Assembly: GCF_910584465.1 (NCBI RefSeq)
Contig: NZ_CAJUBK010000012.1
Location: 1 to 49,515, forward strand
DNA: 49,515 nt
Direction of reading: 5' to 3'
Source of the DNA: an uncultured Oscillibacter sp.
GTDB taxonomy: Bacteria > Bacillota > Clostridia > Oscillospirales > Oscillospiraceae
This document shows positions 8,024 through 15,427 of the stretch, one piece after another. The notes beneath the pieces are model-generated. The model worked only from the letters and a program-made list of their open reading frames with translations, had not been told where the DNA came from and ran no database searches. Numbering within the stretch: the stretch's first letter is position 1; each line of letters starts with the position of its first letter. The position numbers and the translations under genes are program-made.

Positions 8024-8137
8024 ATGCTGTTCGATCCCAAGGGGTTCCCGGTGCCCTTCCCCTGCGTCTCCCTCCTCCTGCTGATCCTGCTGATCCCCAA
8101 GACGGGCGCGTCCTCGCTCATCTATTTCCGGTCCTGA
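8024..8137 (+). pseudogene. Remnant of an MBOAT O-acyltransferase N-terminus
   Basis: 37 codons encode a hydrophobic peptide with MLFDPKGFPVPFP at the start and an LLLLILLIPK core. This resembles the first transmembrane helix of AlgI/DltB-type MBOAT proteins (which typically begin MLF...F..PxxxLLYFLIPK). The roughly 400 residues that should follow are absent, and the next remnant begins 15 nt later. It could instead be a genuine small membrane protein; the family resemblance is by eye only. Confidence 0.45.
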
Positions 8138-8152
8138 GGAGGAGGGGGGAGC

Positions 8153-8760
8153 GTGAGAAAGCTGATCTTCAAGTGTGCCCGGCTGCTTTCGGTCGTGGGC
8201 GGCCTCCTGTACGCGGGCGGCGCGGCCTACCGGCAGACGAACGCCTAAAGGGACCTGGAGCGGGAGGAGGGCACGGGGATGTTCCGCAGTATGCCGGAGT
8301 CCATCGGCGTCGCCGTCTTCGGCACGTCCCACGGGCGGGAGGATTTCAAGTCCCCTCCGGAGGGGCGATTTCTCCCTGGCCCCGCAGACGCCTGTATACG
8401 ATCTGCGGCTCATGCGGGAGTACCAGGACCGCATCCGCCCCGGCGCGCTGGTGGTCATCGCCGTCAGCCCCATGACCCTCTTTTACGAGCCGCCGGACGG
8501 CCAGTTCGAAGAGCAGCAGCCCCGGTATTACCGGATCCTATCGCCGTGGAACATCGTGGACGTGGATTTGGGGCGGTCTCTCCGGGGGCGCTCCTCGCCC
8601 GGGAGTATGGCGCGGTCCATCTGGACGATTCCCGGGCCCCGGAGTTTGCCGGGCGCTGCGACCCTGACCGGGACATGAGCCATATGGACCTGGAGGGGGC
8701 GGAGGGGTCCGACAGCCTGAGCCGGTGTTCGGGACTTTCCAAAACGTCCCGGACACGCAT
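8153..8760 (+). pseudogene. Broken SGNH/DltD-like secreted protein gene
   Basis: A GTG at 8153 with a fine SD (AGGAGGAGG) starts a membrane-anchor-like sequence that stops at TAA 8246. The same frame continues with MPESIGVAVFGTSHGRED, which looks like the GxSH block of surface SGNH hydrolases. Around 8350-8385 the frame shifts to SLAPQTPVYDLRLMREYQ and then VVIAVSPMTLFYEPPD, and about 8580 it shifts again to LLAREYGAVHLDDSRAPEF. One nonsense codon and at least two frameshifts make it a pseudogene. The small gene before it looks like its MBOAT partner. End coordinate approximate. Confidence 0.6.
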
Positions 8761-8769
8761 GGTCAAAAA

Positions 8770-8798
8770 CGAGAGGGGCCCAGGGAGGGCCCCCCTCG
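8770..8798 (-). terminator. Copy 2 of the CGAGAGGG hairpin family; terminator of the capA-like gene
   Basis: 12-nt arms (8770-8781 / 8787-8798) with one mismatch and a 5-nt loop; the minus strand continues with TTTTT, 20 bp beyond the capA-like stop. Confidence 0.8.
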
Positions 8799-8818
8799 TG
8801 ACTCGATCCCTCCCCCCG

Positions 8819-9898
8819 TCAGTAGGGGAGCTTCGATCTGCCATCCATGAAATCCAGCACCCTCTGGCGCTGCTCCTCGTCTTCGATGACGGCGGGACGG
8901 TAGTTGTTCACCGAGGCCCCGGTGTGGACGTAGCAGGGGATGAGCTCCGACGAGACCTCCGCCAGCTCTCCGTCCTCGATCCGGAGGATCGACTGATAGA
9001 TGACGGTCCGGTTCTTGGGCTGGCGGCTGCCGCCGAAGCAGAAGTTGCCCAGGGAATAGACGATCTCCACGCCCTTGTAGGTCTCCCGGGGCTGGAGCAC
9101 ATGGGGGTGGTTCCCCAGCACCAGGTCCGCGCCGGCGTCCACCAGTACCCGGGAGGCCCGGACCCGCCAGTCCTCCGGCGTGTGCACGCCCTCGGTGCCG
9201 CCGTGGTAGAAGACGATCTGGAAGTCGGACTCCGCCTCCGCGGCCTGGATGCGCTTGGCGATGGCCCCGGCCTGCGCTTCGTTCCAGAGGCCGTGGCAGA
9301 TGACGGCGATGCGGAACCCGTTCTTCTCCAGGTAGAAGGTCCGGCCGTTGTCCCCATACTCCAGCCCGGCGGCGCGGACCGCCTCCACCGTGTCCCGGCT
9401 GCCCGCCGCGCCATAGTCTCCCGTGTGGTTGTTGGCCAGGGAGACCGCCTCCACGCCGGAGGAGGTGAGGATGGCGGTGTTGGCCGTGGGGGCCCGGAAC
9501 CAGAAGGCGGGGGTGGTGCTCTTCTCCTTGGGGGGCAGGGCCCGGTCCGTCAGCACGGTCTCCAGGTTCACCACGGTGAAGTCGTCGGCCTCGAAGATGG
9601 GGCGGACGTCTTGGAGGAAATACTCCGGCCCCTGTTTGGCGGCGTAGTCCAGGAAGTTCCCCGCCGCCCGCTTGCCGTGGAGGGAGGCCAGCAGCATGTC
9701 GCCGGTGAAGCTCAAGACGATGCTGAAACGCTCCGGGGTCTCGCCGGGCCGGGGCACGGGCCCGGCGAAGGCGGGGAGGTCCGGCTCCCAGAGCAGGGGG
9801 TCGTTGGGGTCCGTGGGGTCCCACTCCGCCGCGGAGGCGGGGAGCGCGCACACCAGCAGATGCAAAGCGGCCAGGAGGCCGACCAGGGATCGTTTCAT
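8819..9898 (-). CDS. CapA family exported metallophosphatase-like protein
   Basis: 359 residues with a signal peptide (MKRSLVGLLAALHLL... to about residue 24, ending PASAA). The body has the CapA/PgsA calcineurin-like pattern: SFTGDMLLA, VVNLETVLT, LANNHTGDYG, FYHGGTEG and LGNHPHVLQP in order, with the His, Asp and Asn expected to bind metal. Known CapA proteins take part in poly-gamma-glutamate or capsule anchoring, but no pgsBC genes lie nearby, so the substrate is open. Start at 9898 is chosen because the signal peptide begins there and an AGGAAAGAGG stretch precedes it. Confidence 0.88.
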   Translation of the reverse strand: MKRSLVGLLAALHLLVCALPASAAEWDPTDPNDPLLWEPDLPAFAGPVPRPGETPERFSIVLSFTGDMLLASLHGKRAAGNFLDYAAKQGPEYFLQDVRPIFEADDFTVVNLETVLTDRALPPKEKSTTPAFWFRAPTANTAILTSSGVEAVSLANNHTGDYGAAGSRDTVEAVRAAGLEYGDNGRTFYLEKNGFRIAVICHGLWNEAQAGAIAKRIQAAEAESDFQIVFYHGGTEGVHTPEDWRVRASRVLVDAGADLVLGNHPHVLQPRETYKGVEIVYSLGNFCFGGSRQPKNRTVIYQSILRIEDGELAEVSSELIPCYVHTGASVNNYRPAVIEDEEQRQRVLDFMDGRSKLPY

Positions 9899-10000
9899 GA
9901 GCCTTGCCTCTTTCCTAGAAAAAGATACCGGGTCTCCATCGACCATCTTACCAAGATCCCAGCCGGATGGGAACGGGGATCTCCCGGGCAGGGACGATGC

Positions 10001-10032
10001 GGCCGGGCGGAGGGAGGTCCCTCCGCCCGGCC
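10001..10032 (-). terminator. GC-rich hairpin downstream of mtlD
   Basis: 15-bp perfect inverted repeat (10001-10015 / 10018-10032) with almost no loop and no T-run, between the mtlD and capA-like genes. Confidence 0.5.
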
Positions 10033-10102
10033 TGCCGAGGGAGCGGGCGCATCACGCGGAGGGGCCCGGCCCCTCCCGTCCCCAGCGGACTGGGGCGGGC
10101 GC

Positions 10103-11260
10103 TCATCTCTTGACGAGGGCCAAGGCAGTGTACACGTCCAGGATGCGGCCGAACAGGGGGTCTCCCGGCTTCAGGCCGGAATACGCCGCCAGGGCGGCGG
10201 CGGCGCCCTCCGCCTCGATCTTGCCCTGGAGCTCCACGCTCTGGGGGTCCTCCGCGCAGTCGAACCGCAGGGCGGCGGCGGCGCCGAAGATCAGGTGGTC
10301 CACCGGCAGGCCGTAGGCGGCGGCGGTGGTCAGGGGCTTGATGAGCCGGTCGCCGGGCTCCAGCTTGCGGATGGGCTCCCGGCCCACGCGGAGCACCTCG
10401 TCCTCCAGGAAGGGGTTCTGGTAACGGGCGAAGATCTTCTCCACGTAAGCGTGGTGGGCGTCGGGGTCGAAGCCGAACTCCTTGATGAGGCCCTCGCCGC
10501 TCTCGGAGATGGCGGCGTGGACGATCTGGCCGATGGCGGGATCCGCGATGCTGTCCCGGATGGTCCCATAGCCTTTCAGATAGCCCAGGTAGGCGCAGAT
10601 GGCGTGGCCGCTGTTGAGGGTGAAGAGCTTCCGCTCCAGATAGGCCATCAGGTCCTCGGCGAAGGTCAGCCCGTCGATGTCGGGCTTCTCGCCCTTCCAG
10701 GCGGCGGCCTCCACGTCCCACTCGCAGTAGCGCTCCACGGCGGCGTCCAGGATGTTGTCGAAGCTGGGCTTGGGGCAGATGCGGTCCACGGCGCAGTCGG
10801 CGAAGCCGATGTTGGCCTCCAGGAAGGCGATGCCGTCCGGATCGAGGTGCTTCAAGACCTCGTTTTTCAGCCGGGTGGTGGTCCGCAGGCCGTTCTCGCA
10901 GCACACCACGTTCATCGCAGAGGTGTTCCCGGCGGCCTTCCGGGCCTGGATGCCGCCGGCGATGGACTTGGCGATGATGGGCAGGACGTTGGGGCCCACG
11001 GCGGTGGTGATCAGGTCGCACTGGGCCACCCTCCGGGCGAATTCCGGGGAGGTGGAGATGACGCCGTCCACATCGCTGATGGCGATCTCGCCGGGCTCCT
11101 TGTCCAGGATGTGGACCGTGTAGGCGTGGTCTCTATTCAGCGCCTCGATGATGGGCTCCACCACGTCGGCGAAGGTGACGTGCCAGCCCGCCTGGCTGAG
11201 CAGGGCCCCGATGAAGCCCCGGCCGATGTTGCCGGCGCCGATTTGGATCGCCTGTTTCAT
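10103..11260 (-). CDS. mtlD: Mannitol-1-phosphate 5-dehydrogenase
   Basis: Polyol-specific long-chain dehydrogenase, 385 residues, that oxidises mannitol-1-phosphate to fructose-6-phosphate with NAD+. The nucleotide-binding site is IQIGAGNIGRGFIG at the N-terminus; the centre has VVCCENGLR and FLEANIGFADCAVDRI; the family motif with the catalytic Lys is KLFTLNSGHA. Perfect AGGAGGA before ATG 11260. It lies 111 bp after pgi, whose product uses the same fructose-6-phosphate, but a hairpin separates them. The mannitol-type PTS operon is 5 kb away and carries another dehydrogenase. Confidence 0.94.
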   Translation of the reverse strand: MKQAIQIGAGNIGRGFIGALLSQAGWHVTFADVVEPIIEALNRDHAYTVHILDKEPGEIAISDVDGVISTSPEFARRVAQCDLITTAVGPNVLPIIAKSIAGGIQARKAAGNTSAMNVVCCENGLRTTTRLKNEVLKHLDPDGIAFLEANIGFADCAVDRICPKPSFDNILDAAVERYCEWDVEAAAWKGEKPDIDGLTFAEDLMAYLERKLFTLNSGHAICAYLGYLKGYGTIRDSIADPAIGQIVHAAISESGEGLIKEFGFDPDAHHAYVEKIFARYQNPFLEDEVLRVGREPIRKLEPGDRLIKPLTTAAAYGLPVDHLIFGAAAALRFDCAEDPQSVELQGKIEAEGAAAALAAYSGLKPGDPLFGRILDVYTALALVKR

Positions 11261-11318
11261 AGTGTTCCTCCTTGAAAAGATGGTTTTTGGATGGGGGATC
11301 GATCTCTCGGCGGCGCAT

Positions 11319-11359
11319 GGGGAACGCCGCCCCGCCCGCAGAGACAAGGCGGCGTCCCC
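11319..11359 (-). terminator. Hairpin between pgi and mtlD
   Basis: About 12-bp stem with one bulge (11319-11331 / 11348-11359). No T-run follows, so it may attenuate or stabilise rather than fully end transcription. Confidence 0.45.
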
Positions 11360-11371
11360 AAAGGATCTGGG

Positions 11372-12709
11372 TCACTTGCCGAGCTTCGCCTCCAGCTCGG
11401 CCTTCTGGGCCTCGTAGCCAGGCTTGCCCAGCAGGGCGAACATGTTCTTCTTGTAAGCCTCCACGCCGGGCTGGTCGAAGGGGTTCACCTCCAGCAGGTA
11501 GCCGGACAGGCCGCAGGCGTATTCGAAGAAGTAGATCAGCTGGCCCAGGGAGCCGGCGCTCTTGCCGTCGGTCTCCACGATGACGTTGGGCACGCCGCCC
11601 TCGGTGTGGGCTAGCAGGGTGCCCTCCATGGCCTTGTCCCGGATATAGTCCATGGACTTCCCGGCCACGAAGTTCAGCCCGTCGCCGTCGGCCTCGTCCC
11701 TGGGGACCAGCAGCTCGTGCTGGGAAGCGCCCAGGCGGACCACGGTCTCGAACATGATGCGCCGCCCGGCCTGGATATACTGGCCCATGGAGTGGAGGTC
11801 GGCGGTGAACTCCACGCTGGCGGGGAAGAGGCCCTTGCCGTCCTTGCCCTCGCTCTCGCCGTAGAGCTGCTTCCACCACTCCAGCATGAAGCGGAAGGCG
11901 GGGTCGTAGCAGGCCAGCACCTCGATGGACCAGCCCTTGCGGTACAGCGCGTCCCGCAGGGCGGCGTAGCGCCAGGCGGGGCTGTCGTAAGAGGCGGTGC
12001 GGCAGAGCTCCATCATCTTGGCGGCGCCGCCCATCAGCTCGGCGATGTCGACGCCGGCCACGGCGATGGGCAGCAGGCCCACGGCGGTGAGGACGGAGTA
12101 CCGCCCGCCCACGCCGTCGGGCACCACGAAGCTCTCCCAGCCCTCCTCGTTGGCCAGGGACTTCAGGGCGCCCCGGGACTTGTCGGTGGTGGCGTAGATG
12201 CGGCCCTTGGCCCCTTCCCTGCCGTACTTCTTCTCCAGGGCGTCCCGGAAGAAGCGGAAGGCCACGGCGGGCTCGGTGGTGGTGCCGGATTTGGAGATGA
12301 CGTTGACGGAGAAGTCGTCGTCCCCGATGAAGTCGAAGACCTCCTGCATGGCGTCGGCGGAGAGGCCGTTGCCCACGAAGTAGATATTGGGGGTCGCTTT
12401 GCCCCTCTTCTGGTTGTAGTTGGGGGAGCAGAGGTATTCGATGACGCCCCGCGCGCCCAGGTAGGATCCGCCGATGCCGATGACCACGAGAGCCTTGGAG
12501 TCGCTCTGGATCTTCTTGGCGGCGGCCTGGATGCGGGCGAACTCCTCCTTATCATAGTCGGCGGGGAGGCGGACCCAGTCGGTGAACTCATGGCCCAGTC
12601 CGGTGCCGTTCTGGAGCTTCTCCTGGGCCTCGGCCAGCTTGGCGGCGGCGGTCTCCTGGTAATCCGCGGGGATGAAATTTTCGATCTGGAAGGATCTAAC
12701 GTTCAGCAT
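11372..12709 (-). CDS. pgi: Glucose-6-phosphate isomerase
   Basis: 445-residue cytosolic enzyme that interconverts glucose-6-phosphate and fructose-6-phosphate. It matches the Firmicute/Thermotoga-length PGI (about 450 residues). SIS-domain motifs are VVIGIGGSYLGARG, NVISKSGTTTEPA, and the C-terminal VNPFDQPGVEAYK with the catalytic Lys. Start 12709 (MLNVRSFQ); the frame extends upstream through the promoter and must be trimmed. Its product feeds mtlD-related and glmS-related metabolism encoded on either side. Confidence 0.96.
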   Translation of the reverse strand: MLNVRSFQIENFIPADYQETAAAKLAEAQEKLQNGTGLGHEFTDWVRLPADYDKEEFARIQAAAKKIQSDSKALVVIGIGGSYLGARGVIEYLCSPNYNQKRGKATPNIYFVGNGLSADAMQEVFDFIGDDDFSVNVISKSGTTTEPAVAFRFFRDALEKKYGREGAKGRIYATTDKSRGALKSLANEEGWESFVVPDGVGGRYSVLTAVGLLPIAVAGVDIAELMGGAAKMMELCRTASYDSPAWRYAALRDALYRKGWSIEVLACYDPAFRFMLEWWKQLYGESEGKDGKGLFPASVEFTADLHSMGQYIQAGRRIMFETVVRLGASQHELLVPRDEADGDGLNFVAGKSMDYIRDKAMEGTLLAHTEGGVPNVIVETDGKSAGSLGQLIYFFEYACGLSGYLLEVNPFDQPGVEAYKKNMFALLGKPGYEAQKAELEAKLGK

Positions 12710-12776
12710 GATACAGCTTCCTTTCCGTGAGGTTTCCTTGTTTTTGTGGCTTCCCGCCAAAAGCGGTCCTGAAACC

Positions 12777-12805
12777 AGTATAACATTTCGGCAAGTCGAC
12801 GGCAA
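12777..12805 (-). promoter_or_regulatory. sigma-A promoter of pgi
   Basis: Minus strand -35 TTGCCG (12800-12805), 17-bp spacer, -10 TATACT (12777-12782) with extended TG. Confidence 0.75.
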
Positions 12806-12864
12806 GACAGGCCGGAGAAAAAGTTGGGAAAATTTTGCGGGGAGCGGATGAGTCAGGGGCCGGG

Positions 12865-12893
12865 TTGACATTTCCGGGGCGTATCAGTATAAT
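12865..12893 (+). promoter_or_regulatory. Perfect consensus sigma-A promoter of glmS
   Basis: -35 TTGACA (12865-12870), 17-bp spacer, -10 TATAAT (12888-12893). It would give a leader of about 530 nt in front of glmS, in which the ribozyme lies. Confidence 0.9.
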
Positions 12894-12961
12894 GCAGGGA
12901 GGCCGCAGGGCCGTTTCAAAATCGCAGAGGTGGAAGGAGGCCATGGGGAAGACCCATCAAA

Positions 12962-13359
12962 GCGCCAGGTCGTCGGGAAAGATCCCGCTCTGTCCCGTCC
13001 CCACCGCCCCGGGCGGCGGGGGCTCCACCCGCACATCCCTCCCTCCTCGATCCAAGGGGGAGGAGGCTCCCCCTTGAGCATCCCCCTCCAGGGGGACGAA
13101 AGACGGGGACGGGGGCTCTCCGCGCGGCGAAGCCGCGCGTCCCCCCGGAGGGGCACTGCCGCGAAACAGCGGAGCGTTTGCGGGGGAGGAGAGGCGGAGG
13201 AGCGGAGCTTGCTCCGACGATGACGAGGTGAGGGGAGAGCCGGGATCTCCGAACGGGAGGTCCCGCGATCGAAGGATTCGGCGGATGCCCCTCCGCGTCC
13301 GGGCGGGCGCGATACACGGCTTACAAATACGCGGGCGACCGCGGAACAGAGGGGCCGTG
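12962..13359 (+). ncRNA. glmS ribozyme (glucosamine-6-phosphate-activated self-cleaving riboswitch) with enlarged P1
   Basis: The predicted cleavage site is between A12961 and G12962, in front of the conserved GCGCC. P1 is formed by TCGTCGG (12970-12976) and CCGACGA (13214-13220). After it come the conserved GACGAGG (13222-13228), a P2 arm GAGGGG pairing with CCCCTC, ATCGAA, TTCGGCGGATG, the P3 hairpin CGCGTCC-GGGC-GGGCGCG, and P4 (CACGGC / GCCGTG) holding AAATA, a CGCGG-GCGA-CCGCG tetraloop arm and GAACAGAG. This order equals B. subtilis and B. anthracis glmS ribozymes. Two oddities are about 237 extra nt in the P1 loop (12977-13213) and a 9-bp extra hairpin in P2 (about 13241-13264). GlcN6P would trigger cleavage and mRNA decay. 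Confidence 0.93.
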
Positions 13360-13428
13360 ACCGCCTCGAGAAGACAAGTGACTGCGCATTTGTCCCCTTA
13401 ATTTTTTAAATTAGGAGGATCTTATCCC

Positions 13429-15267
13429 ATGTGTGGAATCGTAGGCTTCGTGGGCCATGGACAGGCCGCGCCGATCTTACTGGAGGGGCTCCGGCAGATG
13501 GAGTACCGGGGCTATGACTCGGCGGGGATCGCCGTGCGGTCGGAGACGAAGGGCCTCCAGGTCCGAAAGTCCAAGGGCCGCCTCCAGGTCCTGGCGGACC
13601 TGACCCGGGACGGGGCGGACCTGGAAGGGGTGCTGGGCATCGGGCACACCCGCTGGGCCACGCACGGCGAGCCCAACGACGTGAATGCCCATCCCCACGT
13701 CAGCGGGGACGGCAAGATCGCCCTGGTCCACAACGGCATCATCGAGAATTACCTGGAGCTCAAGGAACAGCTCGCCCGCCAGGGCGTGGCCTTCACGTCC
13801 GAGACCGACAGCGAGGTGGTGGCCCACCTGCTGGAGTTCCATTACCACGAGTGCGGCAACATGCTGGAGGCCGTGGGCCGGTGCCTGCGGCGGATCGAGG
13901 GGTCCTACGCCTTCGGCATCATCTGCTCGGACTATCCCAACGCCCTCATCGCCGCCCGGAAGGACAGCCCGCTGATCATCGGCTTCGGCGAGGGGGAGAA
14001 CTTCATCGCCTCCGACGCCACGGCCATCATCCGGCATACCAGGGACGTGGCCTATATGAACGACGGGGAGATCGCCGTGCTGACCGCCCAGAGCGTGGAC
14101 GTGTTCAACGACGAGCTGGAGCCCCTGGAGAAGGAGCGCTGCCACATCGACTGGGACGCGGCCTCCGCCGAGAAGGGGGGATATCCCCACTTCATGTTCA
14201 AGGAGATCCTGGAACAGCCGGAGGCCATGCGCAAGACCATCTCTCCCCGCGTCCGGGAGGGCCGGGTGGTGCTGGACGACATCCGCCTGACGGAAGGGTA
14301 CGCCCGGGGCATCTCCCATATCTATATCATCGCCTGCGGCTCCGCGTACCATGCGGGCGTCGTGGGCAAGTACACCTGGGAGCGCCTGCTCCGCCGCCCG
14401 GTGGAGGTGGTGCTGGCCTCGGAGTTCCGCTACAGCCAGCCGCTGGTGGATGAGCACACCCTGGTCATCGCCATCAGCCAGTCCGGCGAGACCCTGGACA
14501 CCATGGCTGCCCTCCGGGAGGCCAAGCGCCTGGGAGGCCGGACCCTGGCCATCTGCAACGTGGTCGGCAGCTCGATCGCGAGAGAGGCCGACGACGTGCT
14601 CTACACCTGGGCCGGGCCGGAGATCGCCGTGGCGACCAGCAAGGGCTATTCGACCCAGCTTGCGGCGCTGTATCTGGTGGGCCTGTATCTGGCGGATCTG
14701 CTGGGGACGGTCGGAAAGAGCGAGTACGACGCCGTTTTGACGGAGCTGCAGGCCCTGCCGGAGAAGATGCAGGCGTATCTGGAGGACTTCGAGGACACGA
14801 AATACTTCGCCTCCCGGTTCTTCAACCACGATTCCATCTTCTTCATCGGCCGGAACCTGGACTACGCCATGGGCCTGGAGGGCTCCCTGAAGCTCAAGGA
14901 GATCAGCTACATCCACTCGGAGGCGTACGCCTCCGGCGAGCTGAAGCACGGGACGATCTCCCTCATCGAGCCGGGGACGCTGGTGGTGGCCCTGGGGACC
15001 TACGCCGCCCTCTTCGACAAGGCCATGAGCAACGTCGTGGAGGTCAAGGCCCGCGGGGCCACGGTGCTGGCCGTCACCACCGAGCGCTTCCGGGAGAAGA
15101 TGGAGAAGACCGCCGACGCGGTGATCGCCGTGCCGGACACCCATCCGCTGCTCCAGCCGTCCCTGAGCATCGTGCCGCTCCAGCTGTTCGCCTACTATGT
15201 GGCACTCCAGCGGGGCTGCGACATCGACAAGCCCAGGAACCTGGCGAAATCGGTGACCGTGGAATAG
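13429..15267 (+). CDS. glmS: Glutamine--fructose-6-phosphate aminotransferase (isomerizing)
   Basis: 612 residues; makes glucosamine-6-phosphate from fructose-6-phosphate and glutamine, the first step to UDP-GlcNAc and peptidoglycan. Met removal exposes Cys2 (MCGIVGFVG), the glutaminase nucleophile; GHTRWATHG and HNGIIENY belong to the same Ntn domain. The isomerase half has two SIS domains with IIACGSAYHAG and ISQSGETLDT, and the C-terminus PRNLAKSVTVE is the family end. AGGAGG lies 13 nt upstream region of the ATG. Controlled by the ribozyme in its own leader. Confidence 0.98.
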   Translation: MCGIVGFVGHGQAAPILLEGLRQMEYRGYDSAGIAVRSETKGLQVRKSKGRLQVLADLTRDGADLEGVLGIGHTRWATHGEPNDVNAHPHVSGDGKIALVHNGIIENYLELKEQLARQGVAFTSETDSEVVAHLLEFHYHECGNMLEAVGRCLRRIEGSYAFGIICSDYPNALIAARKDSPLIIGFGEGENFIASDATAIIRHTRDVAYMNDGEIAVLTAQSVDVFNDELEPLEKERCHIDWDAASAEKGGYPHFMFKEILEQPEAMRKTISPRVREGRVVLDDIRLTEGYARGISHIYIIACGSAYHAGVVGKYTWERLLRRPVEVVLASEFRYSQPLVDEHTLVIAISQSGETLDTMAALREAKRLGGRTLAICNVVGSSIAREADDVLYTWAGPEIAVATSKGYSTQLAALYLVGLYLADLLGTVGKSEYDAVLTELQALPEKMQAYLEDFEDTKYFASRFFNHDSIFFIGRNLDYAMGLEGSLKLKEISYIHSEAYASGELKHGTISLIEPGTLVVALGTYAALFDKAMSNVVEVKARGATVLAVTTERFREKMEKTADAVIAVPDTHPLLQPSLSIVPLQLFAYYVALQRGCDIDKPRNLAKSVTVE

Positions 15268-15279
15268 ACCGGGACATGG

Positions 15280-15313
15280 ACAGCCGGGCCTCACAGCCGT
15301 GAGGCCCGGCTGT
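15280..15313. terminator. Hairpin after glmS
   Basis: 15-bp perfect stem (15280-15294 / 15299-15313) with loop AGCC and no T-run; 12 bp beyond the glmS stop, between convergent genes. Confidence 0.6.
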
Positions 15314-15427
15314 CATCGCCTCCGCCGCCGGGAACGATCCGGAGGGTTCCCCCCAGGCGCCGCCGCGGCGCGGCGGCGGGGGCCGCGCGGGCGGCCTGCC
15401 GCGCCCGGCTCCATGGGGAGCGGCGGG

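Noticed and set aside
8279..11275. A 998-codon open frame on the plus strand
   Set aside because: It runs antisense through the capA-like and mtlD genes; long stop-free antisense frames are expected at this GC content, and its Gly/Ala/Val/Asp/His-rich translation has no domain.
12930..13223. A 97-codon open frame in the glmS leader
   Set aside because: It lies inside the ribozyme P1 insert, has a Pro/Arg/Gly-rich translation and no family resemblance.
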